From Pseudomonas protegens (GTDB lineage Bacteria; Pseudomonadota; Gammaproteobacteria; Pseudomonadales; Pseudomonadaceae), in the NCBI RefSeq assembly GCF_013407925.2, contig NZ_CP060201.1, positions 2,914,001 to 2,978,000 of the forward strand: a stretch of 64,000 nucleotides of DNA, given 5' to 3'. Both the position numbers and the translations under genes were made by a program. Below the pieces are notes generated by a model. The model was not told the origin of the DNA and did not search any database. It saw nothing but the letters and a program-made list of their open reading frames with translations. This document shows positions 20,782 through 31,748 of the stretch, piece after piece; positions within the stretch are counted from its first letter, which is position 1; each line of letters opens with the position of its first letter.

Positions 20782-20926
20782 TGGATGCTCCTCTAATCTC
20801 GGTGCGCATTATGGCGTAGCTGCCGTTATACGCACCGTGTGCATTGTTAGCAGATTTTTCCTCTATCGCCAGCAAACCCGCTGTCGGCCTGAGGCTGGCG
20901 ATCACCCCGCAACGACTAACGCTGGG

Positions 20927-21013
20927 TATAATGCGCCGCCTTTTGTGTTGGGCAATATCTGATCAGTACGCCTGCGGCCGTTTTTTTATTTGCCTGGGCC
21001 GGCAGTATTTTTT
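20927..21013 (+). promoter_or_regulatory. tex promoter with terminator-like leader (possible attenuator)
   Basis: TATAAT (20927-20932) is a perfect -10 box; the -35 is weak. Transcription from about 20939 would run into two competing structures: GCCGC (20936-20940) with GCGGC (20974-20978), followed by T7 at 20981; or CTGCGGCC (20972-20979) with GGCCGGCAG (20997-21005), followed by TATTTTTT (21006-21013). The second looks like a Rho-independent terminator about 130 nt before the tex ATG. The rest of the 359-bp gap 20782-21140 holds only the CGCCAGC/GCTGGCG dyad around 20868-20902. Confidence 0.4.
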
Positions 21014-21140
21014 CGATTTCACGGGTCAACAGCCAGCCTTTTGATCCAGGTGGCGGCGCGTGCCAGGCCGCTCAACCAGACTCGCCGGGCCTTATTTTCG
21101 TGCCCGCGGGCCTGCTTTCACACATTTGTCAGGTGGTTTT

Positions 21141-23465
21141 ATGGACAGCATCAACAGCCGCATTGCCGAGGAACTCGGTGTACGCCCACAACAGGTCGAA
21201 GCGGCCGTCGCTCTATTGGATGAAGGCTCCACCGTGCCCTTCATCGCCCGTTACCGGAAAGAGGTCACCGGCAGCCTCGATGACACTCAACTGCGTCATC
21301 TGGAAGAGCGCCTGCGCTACCTGCGAGAACTCGACGAACGGCGGATCAGCATCCTGGCCAGCATCGAAGAGCAGGGCAAGCTGACCCCGGAGCTGGCTCG
21401 CGAGATCAAGCTGGCCGACACCAAGACCCGCCTCGAAGACCTGTACCTGCCTTATAAGCAGAAGCGCCGCACCAAGGGCCAGATCGCCCTGGAAGCCGGC
21501 CTCGGCGAGCTGGCGGACGGCCTGTTCAACGACCCAAGCCTGACTCCGGAAGCCGAAGCCGCCCGCTTCGTCAACGCCGACAAAGGCGTGGCCGACGTCA
21601 AGGCCGCCCTGGAAGGCGCCAAGTACATCCTCATGGAGCGCTTCGCCGAAGACGCGGGTTTGCTGGACAAGCTGCGTAACTTCCTCAAGCAGGAAGCCAC
21701 CCTCAGCGCCCGCGTGGTGGCGGGCAAGGAAGAAGAAGGCGCCAAGTTCCGCGACTACTTCGAACACGACGAACCGCTGAAAAGCATGCCGTCGCACCGC
21801 GCCCTGGCGATTTTCCGCGGCCGCAACGAAGGCATTCTCAGCTCCGCGCTGAAAGTCGGTGACGAACTGCCGGGCACCATGCACCCCTGCGAAGGCATGA
21901 TCGGCCAGCACGTGGGTATCCAGAACCAGAACCGCCCCGCCGACAAATGGCTGGGTGAAGTGGTGCGCTGGACCTGGAAGGTCAAGCTCTACACCCACTT
22001 GGAAACCGATCTGCTGGGCGAGCTGCGCGACAACGCGGAAACCGAGGCGATCAACGTCTTCGCCCACAACCTGCACGACCTGCTGCTGGCCGCTCCGGCC
22101 GGCCCGCGCGCCACCCTGGGCCTGGATCCGGGCCTGCGCACCGGCTGCAAGGTGGCGGTGGTGGATGCCACCGGCAAGCTGCTGGACCACGCCACCGTCT
22201 ACCCGCACGTGCCGCACAACAAGTGGGACCAGACCCTGGGCATCCTGGCCGCGCTGTGCGCCAAGCACTCGGTGGACCTGATCGCCATCGGCAACGGCAC
22301 CGCCAGCCGCGAGACCGACAAGCTGGCCGCCGAACTGATCAAGAAATACCCGGCCATGAAGATGACCAAGGTCATGGTTTCCGAAGCCGGTGCATCGGTG
22401 TACTCGGCCTCGGAACTGGCGGCCAAGGAATTCCCGGACCTGGACGTGTCGATCCGCGGCGCCGTATCCATCGCCCGCCGCCTGCAAGACCCGCTGGCGG
22501 AACTGGTGAAGATCGATCCGAAATCCATCGGTGTCGGCCAGTACCAGCACGACGTGTCGCAGCTGAAACTGGCCCGCGGCCTGGACGCCGTGGTGGAAGA
22601 CTGCGTGAACGCCGTCGGCGTCGACGTCAACACCGCCTCCGTGGCCCTGCTGGCGCGGATCTCCGGCCTCAATGCGACCCTGGCGCAGAACATCGTCAGC
22701 CACCGCGACGAGCACGGTGCGTTCAAGACCCGCGCCGCGCTGAAAAAGGTCGCGCGCCTGGGTGAAAAGACCTTCGAACAGGCCGCCGGCTTCCTGCGCG
22801 TGATGAACGGCGACAACCCGCTGGACGCTTCGGCGGTGCACCCGGAAGCCTACCCACTGGTGCAGCGCATCGCCGCCGACACCGGCCGCGACATCCGCTC
22901 GCTGATCGGCGACAGCGGCTTCCTCAAGCGCCTGGATCCGAAGAAATTCACCGACGAAACCTTCGGTCTGCCCACCGTCACCGACATCCTGCAGGAACTG
23001 GACAAACCCGGCCGCGACCCGCGCCCGGAGTTCAAGACCGCCGAGTTCCAGGATGGCGTGGAAGACCTCAAGGACCTGCAACTGGGGATGATCCTCGAAG
23101 GCGTGGTGACCAACGTCACCAACTTCGGTGCCTTCGTCGACATCGGCGTGCACCAGGATGGCCTGGTGCACATCTCGGCGCTGTCGGAGAAGTTCATCAA
23201 GGACCCGCGTGAGGCGGTGAAGGCCGGTGACGTGGTGAAAGTGAAGGTCATGGAAGTCGACATTCCGCGCAAACGCGTGGGCCTGTCGATGCGCATGAGC
23301 GACACCCCGGGCGAGAAGATCGACGGCGCTCGCGGCTCCCGTCCGGGTGCGGCGCCGCGCTCGTCCCAGGGCAGCGCACCGCGCAAGGAAACTACCGCGG
23401 CGGCACCGAGCAACAACGCCATGGCCTCGCTGTTCGCCAACGCCAAGCAGTTGAAGAAGCGCTGA
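21141..23465 (+). CDS. tex: Tex-family RNA-binding transcription accessory protein
   Basis: The ATG at 21141 (AGGTGG upstream) gives 774 residues, normal for Tex. Domain order: N-terminal Tex helical region; a YqgF/RNase H-like domain around residues 325-450 ([20 protein letters not shown]); helix-hairpin-helix motifs around 490-590 ([16 protein letters not shown]); and an S1 RNA-binding domain at about 650-720 ([26 protein letters not shown]). A basic, Ser/Ala/Pro-rich tail ends it. Tex is a cytoplasmic nucleic-acid-binding protein implicated in transcription and toxin-gene expression in several pathogens. It overlaps the thioesterase gene by one base, indicating one operon. Confidence 0.97.
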   Translation: MDSINSRIAEELGVRPQQVEAAVALLDEGSTVPFIARYRKEVTGSLDDTQLRHLEERLRYLRELDERRISILASIEEQGKLTPELAREIKLADTKTRLEDLYLPYKQKRRTKGQIALEAGLGELADGLFNDPSLTPEAEAARFVNADKGVADVKAALEGAKYILMERFAEDAGLLDKLRNFLKQEATLSARVVAGKEEEGAKFRDYFEHDEPLKSMPSHRALAIFRGRNEGILSSALKVGDELPGTMHPCEGMIGQHVGIQNQNRPADKWLGEVVRWTWKVKLYTHLETDLLGELRDNAETEAINVFAHNLHDLLLAAPAGPRATLGLDPGLRTGCKVAVVDATGKLLDHATVYPHVPHNKWDQTLGILAALCAKHSVDLIAIGNGTASRETDKLAAELIKKYPAMKMTKVMVSEAGASVYSASELAAKEFPDLDVSIRGAVSIARRLQDPLAELVKIDPKSIGVGQYQHDVSQLKLARGLDAVVEDCVNAVGVDVNTASVALLARISGLNATLAQNIVSHRDEHGAFKTRAALKKVARLGEKTFEQAAGFLRVMNGDNPLDASAVHPEAYPLVQRIAADTGRDIRSLIGDSGFLKRLDPKKFTDETFGLPTVTDILQELDKPGRDPRPEFKTAEFQDGVEDLKDLQLGMILEGVVTNVTNFGAFVDIGVHQDGLVHISALSEKFIKDPREAVKAGDVVKVKVMEVDIPRKRVGLSMRMSDTPGEKIDGARGSRPGAAPRSSQGSAPRKETTAAAPSNNAMASLFANAKQLKKR

Positions 23466-23848
23466 TGGAAATCCCCGCCGGCCTGACCGAAAGCGCCTTC
23501 AGCCAATTGCTCGGCTGCCGTCTGCAACGCCTGGAAACCGGCGAGGCGGACGTCGCCCTGGAGCTGACCCCACAACTGCGCAATCGCGGGCAAAAGCTCC
23601 ATGGCGGGGCGATCTTCAGCCTGGTGGACATTGCCATGGGGCTGGCCTGTTCCAGCACCCACGGCTTTGACCAGCAGAGCGCCACCATCGAATGCAAGAT
23701 CAACTACATCCGCGCTGTGGCCGAGGGTGAAGTGCTGTGCCGGGCCAAGGTGATCCACCCCGGCCGCCGCACCCTGGTGGTGGAAGCGGACGTGATCCAG
23801 GGCGACAAACTGGTCGCAAAAGCACAAGGCACCTTCGCGGTCCTATAG
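23465..23848 (+). CDS. PaaI-family hotdog thioesterase
   Basis: A 127-residue protein starting at ATG 23465, whose first base is the last base of the tex stop. The hotdog signature of the PaaI family is clear: NRGQKLHGGAIFSLVDIAMG, where H-G-G and the following acidic residue (D) shape the active site, then IECKINYIRAVAEGEVLCRAKVIHPGRRTL. It should hydrolyse acyl-CoA thioesters, perhaps of phenylacetate-like or aromatic acyl groups. The coupling to tex is conserved in Pseudomonas order. Confidence 0.88.
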   Translation: MEIPAGLTESAFSQLLGCRLQRLETGEADVALELTPQLRNRGQKLHGGAIFSLVDIAMGLACSSTHGFDQQSATIECKINYIRAVAEGEVLCRAKVIHPGRRTLVVEADVIQGDKLVAKAQGTFAVL

Positions 23849-23940
23849 CTCCCCGTCATGAATTTGGGTTAATTTCGGCGCTGCGAAAGCGGCGTCGGAG
23901 TTTTTTGCCCGCGCTAAAGCCAGATTCAGGGATGAAGGAT

Positions 23941-23996
23941 TGGCGTTTTCAAGCGAGTCGGCTTGACTCAAAAACCAGGCGAAAACGCCAGTTTTA
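23941..23996 (+). terminator. Terminator with nested hairpin after tex operon
   Basis: TGGCGTTTTC (23941-23950) pairs with GAAAACGCCA (23981-23990), followed by GTTTTAA. A smaller GAGTC/GACTC hairpin (23955-23959, 23965-23969) sits in the loop. Confidence 0.6.
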
Positions 23997-24063
23997 ACTT
24001 CACCCTTGTAGACCGTCCTGCCCACCCCCATATTGGGGCGACTGACGCGTGAAGGAATCCAAC

Positions 24064-25647
24064 TTGAGCGAACTTCTCAACCGCCGCCTGGCTCTGCTCG
24101 GCGAGCGCGCTAACCTCTCCCTGCTCGAGCAGTGCCTGCACGGTATCGAACGTGAATGCCTGCGTGTCACCGGCGAAGGCCGCCTGGCACAGACCCCGCA
24201 CCCGGAAGAACTGGGTTCCGCGCTGACCAACGAACAGATCACCACCGACTATTCCGAGTCGCTGCTGGAGTTCATCACCCCGGCCCTCGCGGACCCGGCC
24301 GATACCCTGGCCAGCCTCGACAAGATTCATCGTTTCGCCTACAGCAAGCTCGGCAACGAGTACCTGTGGAGTCCATCGATGCCGTGCCCGTTGCCGGCCG
24401 AGGAAGACATCCCGATCGCCTACTACGGCACCTCCAACATCGGTCAGCTCAAGTACGTGTACCGCAAGGGCCTGGCCCTGCGCTACGGCAAGGCCATGCA
24501 GTGCATTGCCGGGATCCACTACAACTTCTCCCTGCCGGAACAGCTGTGGCCACTGCTCAAGCAAGCCGAAGGCTTCGTCGGCAGCGACCGTGACTACCAG
24601 TCCTCGGCCTATATCGCGCTGATCCGCAATTTCCGCCGTTACAGCTGGCTGCTGATGTACCTGTTCGGTGCCTCGCCGGCCCTGGACGCGGGCTTCCTGC
24701 GCGGCCGCTCGCACCAGCTGGAACAGCTGGACGCCGACACCCTGTACCTGCCCTACGCCACCAGCCTGCGCATGAGCGACCTGGGCTACCAGAGCAAGGC
24801 CCAGGCCGGGCTGACCCCTTGCTACAACGATCTGAACAGCTACACCGACAGCCTGCGCAAGGCCGTGGCCACGCCCTACGCGCCCTACGTGGCCGTCGGC
24901 ACCCACAAGGATGGCGAGTGGGTGCAACTGAACACCAACATCCTGCAGATCGAAAACGAGTACTACTCCAACATCCGCCCCAAACGCGTGACCTACACCG
25001 GCGAGCGACCGATCCAGGCGCTGATGGCCCGGGGCATCCAGTACGTCGAAGTGCGTTGCCTGGACATCAACCCGTTCCTGCCCCTGGGCATCGACCTGCA
25101 GGAAGCGCGCTTCCTCGACGCCTTCCTGCTGTATTGCGCGCTCAACGACAGTCCGCTGTTCGAGAATAACGAGTGCGGCAACGCCACCTCCAACTTCCTC
25201 GCCGTGGTCAAGGAAGGCCGGCGTCCGGGCCTGCAACTGCAACGCCGGGGCCAGCCGGTGGAAATGAAAGAGTGGGCCGCCGAACTGCTGGAGCAGATCG
25301 CGCCATTGGCTGCCCTGCTCGACCAGAGCCACGGCAGCGACGTGCACAGCAAGGCCCTGGACGCCCAGTTGGCCAAGGTCAAGGATTCGTCCCTGACCCC
25401 GTCGGCCCAGGTGCTGGCGGCCATGAGCGAGCACAAGGAGAGCTTCAGCCAGTTCTCCCTGCGCCAGAGCCAGGCGCATGCCGAGTACTTCCGCAGCCAG
25501 CCCCTGGCCAAGGAAGAACAAACCGCCTTCGAAGACGCGGCGCGCCAATCCCTGGAGCAGCAGACCGAGCTTGAGCAGAACGAAGTGGGTGATTTCGACG
25601 TGTTCGTCGGCGCCTACCAGGCCAGCATCCTGGCCATCAGCAACTGA
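24064..25647 (+). CDS. gshA: Glutamate-cysteine ligase
   Basis: I prefer TTG 24064 (AAGGAA upstream at a good spacing), giving 527 residues, the usual length in Pseudomonas; GTG 24049 would add five. The enzyme joins glutamate and cysteine with ATP, the first step of glutathione synthesis, in the cytoplasm. Family motifs are present: [15 protein letters not shown] near residue 27, [13 protein letters not shown] near 62, [20 protein letters not shown] near 120, and [17 protein letters not shown] near 325. It is a single-gene unit with a terminator before it and a REP doublet after it. Confidence 0.97.
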   Translation: MSELLNRRLALLGERANLSLLEQCLHGIERECLRVTGEGRLAQTPHPEELGSALTNEQITTDYSESLLEFITPALADPADTLASLDKIHRFAYSKLGNEYLWSPSMPCPLPAEEDIPIAYYGTSNIGQLKYVYRKGLALRYGKAMQCIAGIHYNFSLPEQLWPLLKQAEGFVGSDRDYQSSAYIALIRNFRRYSWLLMYLFGASPALDAGFLRGRSHQLEQLDADTLYLPYATSLRMSDLGYQSKAQAGLTPCYNDLNSYTDSLRKAVATPYAPYVAVGTHKDGEWVQLNTNILQIENEYYSNIRPKRVTYTGERPIQALMARGIQYVEVRCLDINPFLPLGIDLQEARFLDAFLLYCALNDSPLFENNECGNATSNFLAVVKEGRRPGLQLQRRGQPVEMKEWAAELLEQIAPLAALLDQSHGSDVHSKALDAQLAKVKDSSLTPSAQVLAAMSEHKESFSQFSLRQSQAHAEYFRSQPLAKEEQTAFEDAARQSLEQQTELEQNEVGDFDVFVGAYQASILAISN

Positions 25648-25653
25648 CGCTTC

Positions 25654-25706
25654 ACCGCCAAGCCGGCTCCTACACCCATACCGTAGGAGCCGGCTTGCCG
25701 GCGAAC
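25654..25706. repeat. REP doublet (GTAGGAGCCGGC family)
   Basis: GCCAAGCCGGCTCCTAC (25657-25673) faces GTAGGAGCCGGCTTGCCGGC (25683-25702) with a 9-bp spacer. It separates gshA from the tau promoter. Confidence 0.8.
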
Positions 25707-25737
25707 AGCACGCTGCCTATTCCCCTCATAAGCTAAT

Positions 25738-25790
25738 GCAAATAAGTTATTTATTTCTGCATTCTTAGATCATTTAGTCTCCTCCCACGC
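25738..25790 (+). promoter_or_regulatory. tauABCD promoter region, AT-rich
   Basis: The stretch holds AAGTTATTTATTT (25744-25756), itself overlapping the 13-bp palindrome AAATAAGTTATTT. The same AAGTKA(N)TTTAT core occurs before tcyJ and sfnB. CysB-type activation is expected for tau genes in pseudomonads; the site assignment is inferred. Confidence 0.5.
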
Positions 25791-25822
25791 CGATCACCGG
25801 CCGCCTATGAGGAGCCCCCCAC

Positions 25823-26800
25823 ATGAAACTGCATTTCCCCCTTCGCCTCCTGGCGGCCGCGTCCCTGGCCGCTGCGAGTTTCTTTGCCCAGGCGGCCGAC
25901 GTCACCGTCGCCTACCAGACCACCGTCGACCCGGCCAAGGTCGCGCAAGCCGACGGCAGCTACGAAAAAGCCACCCAGGCCAAGATCAACTGGCGCAAAT
26001 TCGATAACGGTGCCGACGTCATCGCCGCCATCGCTTCCGGCGATGTGCAGATCGGCTACCTGGGCTCCAGCCCGCTGACCGCCGCCATCACCCGCAAGGT
26101 GCCGGTGCAGACCTTCCTCATCGCCACCCAGATCGGCGCCGCCGAAGCCCTGGTGGCCCGCGACGGTTCCGGGATCAACAGCCCTCAGGACCTGATCGGT
26201 AAAAAAGTCGCCGTGCCCTTCGTTTCCACCGGCCACTACAGTCTGTTGGCGGCACTGAAACACTGGAACATCGACCCCTCGAAAGTGCAGATCCTCAACC
26301 TGGCGCCACCGGCAATCATCGCCGCCTGGAAGCGCGGCGATATCGACGCCACCTACGTCTGGGACCCGGCCCTGGGCGTGGCCAAGGAAAACGGCAAGGT
26401 GCTGATCACCTCTGGTGAACTGGCCAAGTTCGGCGCGCCGACCTTCGACGCCTGGATCGTGCGCAAGGATTTTGCCGAGAAGCACCCGGAGATCGTCAGC
26501 GCCTTCGCCAAGGTGACCCTGGATGCCTATGCCCAGTACCGCAAGGACCCACAAGCCTGGCTGGCCAACCAGGGCAACGTCGACAAGCTGGTGAAGCTCT
26601 CCGGGGCCAAGGCCAGCGATATCCCGCTGCTGCTGCAAGGCAACGTCTACCCGCTGGCCGCCGACCAGGTGATCAGCCTCGGCGCCCCGACCACCAAGGC
26701 CATCACCGACACCGCGCTGTTCCTCAAGGAGCAAGGCAAGGTCGAAGCGGTGCTGCCGGACTACGCCCCCTACGTCAGCGCCAAGTTCATCCCTGAATAA
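25823..26800 (+). CDS. tauA: Taurine ABC transporter, periplasmic binding protein
   Basis: A 325-residue secreted binding protein with a signal peptide (LLAAASLAAASFFAQA, cleavage before ADVTV). AGGAG precedes ATG 25823. The mature protein has the SsuA/TauA pattern: VTVAYQTTVDPAKVAQADGS, the ligand loop GYLGSSPLTAAI near residue 78, FVSTGHYSLLAALKHW near 137, and YVWDPALGVAKENGKVL near 185. It captures taurine in the periplasm for TauBC. First gene of tauABCD. Confidence 0.94.
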   Translation: MKLHFPLRLLAAASLAAASFFAQAADVTVAYQTTVDPAKVAQADGSYEKATQAKINWRKFDNGADVIAAIASGDVQIGYLGSSPLTAAITRKVPVQTFLIATQIGAAEALVARDGSGINSPQDLIGKKVAVPFVSTGHYSLLAALKHWNIDPSKVQILNLAPPAIIAAWKRGDIDATYVWDPALGVAKENGKVLITSGELAKFGAPTFDAWIVRKDFAEKHPEIVSAFAKVTLDAYAQYRKDPQAWLANQGNVDKLVKLSGAKASDIPLLLQGNVYPLAADQVISLGAPTTKAITDTALFLKEQGKVEAVLPDYAPYVSAKFIPE

Positions 26801-26827
26801 CCCGCGACCGGACAGGAGATAGCCGTC

Positions 26828-27622
26828 ATGGCCTTGCTACAACTGGAGCGCATCAGCGCACAGTACCCCGGCGCCGCCGAACCGGTGCTGGCGGATATTT
26901 CCCTGACCCTGGGGCCACAGCAACTGCTGGTCGCCCTGGGTCCCTCCGGCAGCGGCAAGACCTCGCTGCTGAACCTGATTGCCGGGTTCGTCGACCCCAG
27001 CGCCGGGCGCATCAGCCTCGACGGTGTACCGGTCAAGGGCCCCAGCGCCGAGCGTGGCGTGGTGTTCCAGGACGACGCCCTGCTGCCCTGGCAGGACGTG
27101 CTGGGCAACGTTGCCTTCGGCCTGGAACTGGCCGGCGTCGCCCGCGACCTGCGTGAAGCCCGGGCGCGGGAGATGCTCGCCCTGGTGGACCTGGCCGGCT
27201 TCGACAAGCGCCGCATCTGGCAACTCTCCGGTGGACAGAAACAGCGCGTGGGCCTGGCCCGCGCCCTGGCCGCCGACCCACGCGTGCTGCTGATGGACGA
27301 ACCCTTCGGCGCCCTGGATGCCTTCACTCGCGAACAGATGCAGGAACTGTTGCTGCAAGTCTGGCGGCGCACCGCCAAGCCGGTGTTCCTGATTACCCAC
27401 GACATCGAAGAAGCGGTGTTCCTGGCCACCGACCTGATCCTCCTGGCGCCCAACCCGGGGCAGATCGTCGAGCGCCTGAACCTGGACTTCGGCCAGCGCT
27501 ACGCCGCCGGCGAATCGGCGCGGGCGATCAAGTCCGACCCGTTGTTCATCGAAACCCGCGAACATGTGCTGTCCCGGGTGTTCTCCCAACGCAGCGCCAC
27601 CCAGCAGCAGGAGCGCCCATGA
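26828..27622 (+). CDS. tauB: Taurine ABC transporter, ATP-binding protein
   Basis: A 264-residue ABC ATPase with Walker [10 protein letters not shown] at about residue 40, the Q-loop in [12 protein letters not shown], the signature [15 protein letters not shown] at about 136, Walker [13 protein letters not shown] at about 157, and the H-loop in ITHDIEEAV. It powers taurine import with TauC. The RBS is GGAGAT. Its stop overlaps the tauC start by four bases, so they are coupled. Confidence 0.95.
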   Translation: MALLQLERISAQYPGAAEPVLADISLTLGPQQLLVALGPSGSGKTSLLNLIAGFVDPSAGRISLDGVPVKGPSAERGVVFQDDALLPWQDVLGNVAFGLELAGVARDLREARAREMLALVDLAGFDKRRIWQLSGGQKQRVGLARALAADPRVLLMDEPFGALDAFTREQMQELLLQVWRRTAKPVFLITHDIEEAVFLATDLILLAPNPGQIVERLNLDFGQRYAAGESARAIKSDPLFIETREHVLSRVFSQRSATQQQERP

Positions 27623-28458
27623 GCAGCTACGAGATTCCCGCTACCGCGACCCGCGACGCCAATCCGAAAGCGCCAGTGCCGGTGCGTCGCAGCCTGAGCA
27701 CCCGCTGGATCAGTGTGCTGACTCTGATCACCCTGCTGGCCCTGTGGTGGGCCGTCACCGCCAGCGGCCTGATCGAACCACTGTTCCTGCCGCCACCGGC
27801 CGCCGTGCTGCAAAAAGGCTGGTTGCTGGCCACCAGCGGCTACATGGATTCCACCCTCTGGCAGCATCTGGCAGCGAGCCTGGAGCGCATCGGCCTGGCC
27901 CTGGGCTTTGCCGTGCTGACAGCTATTCCGGTGGGCATCGCCATTGGCGCCAACCGCATCGCCCGTGGCGTGCTCGACCCCTTGATCGAGTTCTACCGGC
28001 CGATTCCGCCCCTGGCCTATCTACCGCTGATCGTCATCTGGTGCGGCATTGGCGAGCTGTCCAAGGTGCTGCTGATCTACCTCGCCATTTTCGCCCCGAT
28101 TGCCATCGCCACCGCCACCGGCGTGCGCACCGTCGACCCAGCGAAGCTGCGCGCCGCGCAGTCTTTGGGCGCGACCCGGGCGCAGCTGATTCGCCACGTG
28201 ATCCTGCCCAGCGCCTTGCCGGACATCCTCACCGGCGTGCGCATTGGCCTGGGCGTGGGCTGGTCGACCCTGGTGGCGGCGGAGCTGATCGCCGCCACCA
28301 GCGGCCTGGGTTTCATGGTGCAGTCCGCCGCGCAATTCCTGGTCACCGATGTGGTGGTGCTGGGGATATTGGTGATTGCCCTGATCGCCTTCGCCATGGA
28401 GATGGGCCTGCGCGCCCTGCAACGCAAACTGGTGCCCTGGCACGGCCAATCCCACTAA
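27619..28458 (+). CDS. tauC: Taurine ABC transporter, permease
   Basis: A 279-residue inner-membrane protein with about six membrane segments and the EAA loop [24 protein letters not shown] around residue 175, which docks TauB. Its family is SsuC/TauC. It starts at ATG 27619 inside the tauB end. Confidence 0.94.
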   Translation: MSSYEIPATATRDANPKAPVPVRRSLSTRWISVLTLITLLALWWAVTASGLIEPLFLPPPAAVLQKGWLLATSGYMDSTLWQHLAASLERIGLALGFAVLTAIPVGIAIGANRIARGVLDPLIEFYRPIPPLAYLPLIVIWCGIGELSKVLLIYLAIFAPIAIATATGVRTVDPAKLRAAQSLGATRAQLIRHVILPSALPDILTGVRIGLGVGWSTLVAAELIAATSGLGFMVQSAAQFLVTDVVVLGILVIALIAFAMEMGLRALQRKLVPWHGQSH

Positions 28459-28480
28459 CAACAGATCCCCCCTCTCCTGC

Positions 28481-28573
28481 GTAGGAGCTGGCTTGCCAGC
28501 GAAGAGGCCCACAAGCCTCATACCATCCTCTCGGCGGCCTGCGCCGGCGAGCGGAGCGCCGCCCGACTCCTAC
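28481..28573. repeat. REP doublet between tauC and tauD
   Basis: GTAGGAGCTGGCTTGCCAGC (28481-28500) and a degenerate inverted arm ending CGCCCGACTCCTAC (28560-28573). A repeat inside the tau operon could make tauD expression partly independent. Confidence 0.7.
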
Positions 28574-28596
28574 ACACAGCGAATACGAGAACGACC

Positions 28597-29436
28597 ATGA
28601 GCCTGACCATCACTCCTCTAAGCTCCGCCCTCGGCGCCCAGATCGGCGGCATCGATATCAGCCAGCCCTTGAGCATCGAACATCGTGACGCCATCGAGCA
28701 GGCGCTGCTCAAGCATCAGGTGCTGTTCTTCCGTGACCAGCCGATCACCCCACAGCAGCAAGCGCGCTTCGCCGCCCACTTCGGTGACCTGCACATTCAC
28801 CCGATCTACCCCAATGTGCCGGAACAGCCGGAGATCCTGATCCTCGACACCGCCGAAACCGACGTGCGCGACAACGCCATCTGGCACACCGACGTGACCT
28901 TCCTGCCGACCCCGGCCCTGGGCGCGGTGCTCAGCGCCAAGCTGTTGCCGGCGTTCGGCGGCGACACCCTGTGGGCCAGCGGCATCGCCGCCTACGAAGC
29001 CTTGTCCGAGCCGATGAAGAAGCTGCTGCAAGGCCTGACCGCTACCCACGAATTCATCAAGTCCTTCCCCCTGGAGCGCTTTGGCAACACCCCGGAAGAC
29101 CTGGCGCGCTGGGAGGAAACCCGACGCAAGAATCCGCCACTGTCGCACCCGGTAATCCGCACCCATCCGGTGAGCGGACGCCAGTCGCTGTTCGTCAACG
29201 ACGGCTTCACCACCCGCATCAATGAGCTGTCCGAAAGCGAAAGCGAGGCCATCCTCAAACTGCTGTTCGCCCACGCCACCCGCCCGGAATTCACCATCCG
29301 CTGGCGCTGGCAGGAAAACGACGTGGCCTTCTGGGACAACCGCGTGACCCAACACTATGCCGTGGACGACTACCGCCCACAGCGCCGGGTGATGCAGCGC
29401 GCGACCATTCTTGGGGATGTGCCGTTCTTTCGCTGA
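28597..29436 (+). CDS. tauD: Taurine dioxygenase
   Basis: This 279-residue Fe(II)/2-oxoglutarate enzyme oxidises taurine and releases sulfite and aminoacetaldehyde. The iron-binding His and Asp are in [10 protein letters not shown] near residue 98 and the distal His in [12 protein letters not shown] near 254; the 2-oxoglutarate-binding Arg follows in PQRRVMQR. Residues [13 protein letters not shown] match the TauD family. It is the last gene of tauABCD, 138 bp after tauC. Confidence 0.95.
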   Translation: MSLTITPLSSALGAQIGGIDISQPLSIEHRDAIEQALLKHQVLFFRDQPITPQQQARFAAHFGDLHIHPIYPNVPEQPEILILDTAETDVRDNAIWHTDVTFLPTPALGAVLSAKLLPAFGGDTLWASGIAAYEALSEPMKKLLQGLTATHEFIKSFPLERFGNTPEDLARWEETRRKNPPLSHPVIRTHPVSGRQSLFVNDGFTTRINELSESESEAILKLLFAHATRPEFTIRWRWQENDVAFWDNRVTQHYAVDDYRPQRRVMQRATILGDVPFFR

Positions 29437-29455
29437 AACCCAAAGGGGCCGAGCG

Positions 29456-29492
29456 CCCCGGCCACGCGCAACACGCGAGGCCGGGGTGGCTG
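29456..29492. terminator. Stem-loop between convergent tauD and lpd genes
   Basis: CCCCGGCC (29456-29463) pairs with GGCCGGGG (29479-29486) around a 15-base loop that can itself pair. It is followed by TGGCTGGTTATTTG. Likely shared 3' structure. Confidence 0.55.
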
Positions 29493-29493
29493 G

Positions 29494-31169
<1,676 letters not shown>

Positions 31170-31318
31170 CCTGACTCTGTTGCGTTTGAAACAGCCTCTT
31201 GCACCTGTTGCCGCCTGGCCTGGCCCGGCGACTTTTTCTCCAGTTCCTGGCGGTCGTACAGCGCCCACTGGCGCCCAGTGCGGCACCGTCCACGCGCGCG
31301 GCATACTCGCCAGCCGGC

Positions 31319-31645
31319 CTAGTTGGCCGGGCTGGCCGCGTAGCGCGGCAGACGTGCCGCTGGCGCGGGTGGGCGATTGCACCAACGCTCGATCAACGCG
31401 CGCCCATGCGCCCGCCCGGCGCGCAATGCCGCCTCGTTGCTGGCGTAATCATTGCCGTAGGGCGGGCAGGCAAAATGCAGCGAAAAACTTGGATGCTGGC
31501 CATGCCCGGCCAACCGTCCGACGTAGCTGAACGACTCCTGCGCAGCGTATGAATGAAGACATGGCGAACCCGGCTCCTTGATGATCATCAAGTAGATATC
31601 GTGGTCATACCAAGTCTCCCGAAACCAACGACCGGGATAATCCAT
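31319..31645 (-). CDS. Hypothetical protein, 108 residues
   Basis: An excellent ribosome site, AAGGAGGTG five bases before ATG 31645, supports this start. The N-terminal half is rich in aromatic residues (MDYPGRWFRETWYDHDIYLM), the middle contains SLHFACPPYGNDYASNE, and the end is Arg, Ala and Pro-rich. No signal peptide, membrane segment or known domain is visible. It is downstream of the DHA2 transporter on the same strand, 103 bp away. Function unknown. Confidence 0.6.
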   Translation of the reverse strand: MDYPGRWFRETWYDHDIYLMIIKEPGSPCLHSYAAQESFSYVGRLAGHGQHPSFSLHFACPPYGNDYASNEAALRAGRAHGRALIERWCNRPPAPAARLPRYAASPAN

Positions 31646-31748
31646 GTTTCACCTCCTTGTGTTTTTGCCGAGCCGATCAGGCCCCGCAAGCAACTAGCGC
31701 AACCGTCAGATCCGGCGCTTCGGCCCCGTAGCGGCCCGGCAGAAGCAA

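Noticed and set aside
18610..20796. Rightward frame spanning envZ and ompR
   Set aside because: It runs through two real leftward genes and their intergenic hairpin, with no recognisable protein features.
20867..20902. CGCCAGC/GCTGGCG dyad considered as an operator between ompR and tex
   Set aside because: The arms are 22 bp apart and lie away from any promoter element; too weak to call.
21213..23171. Long leftward frame opposite tex
   Set aside because: Antisense shadow; tex carries YqgF and S1 domains on the plus strand.
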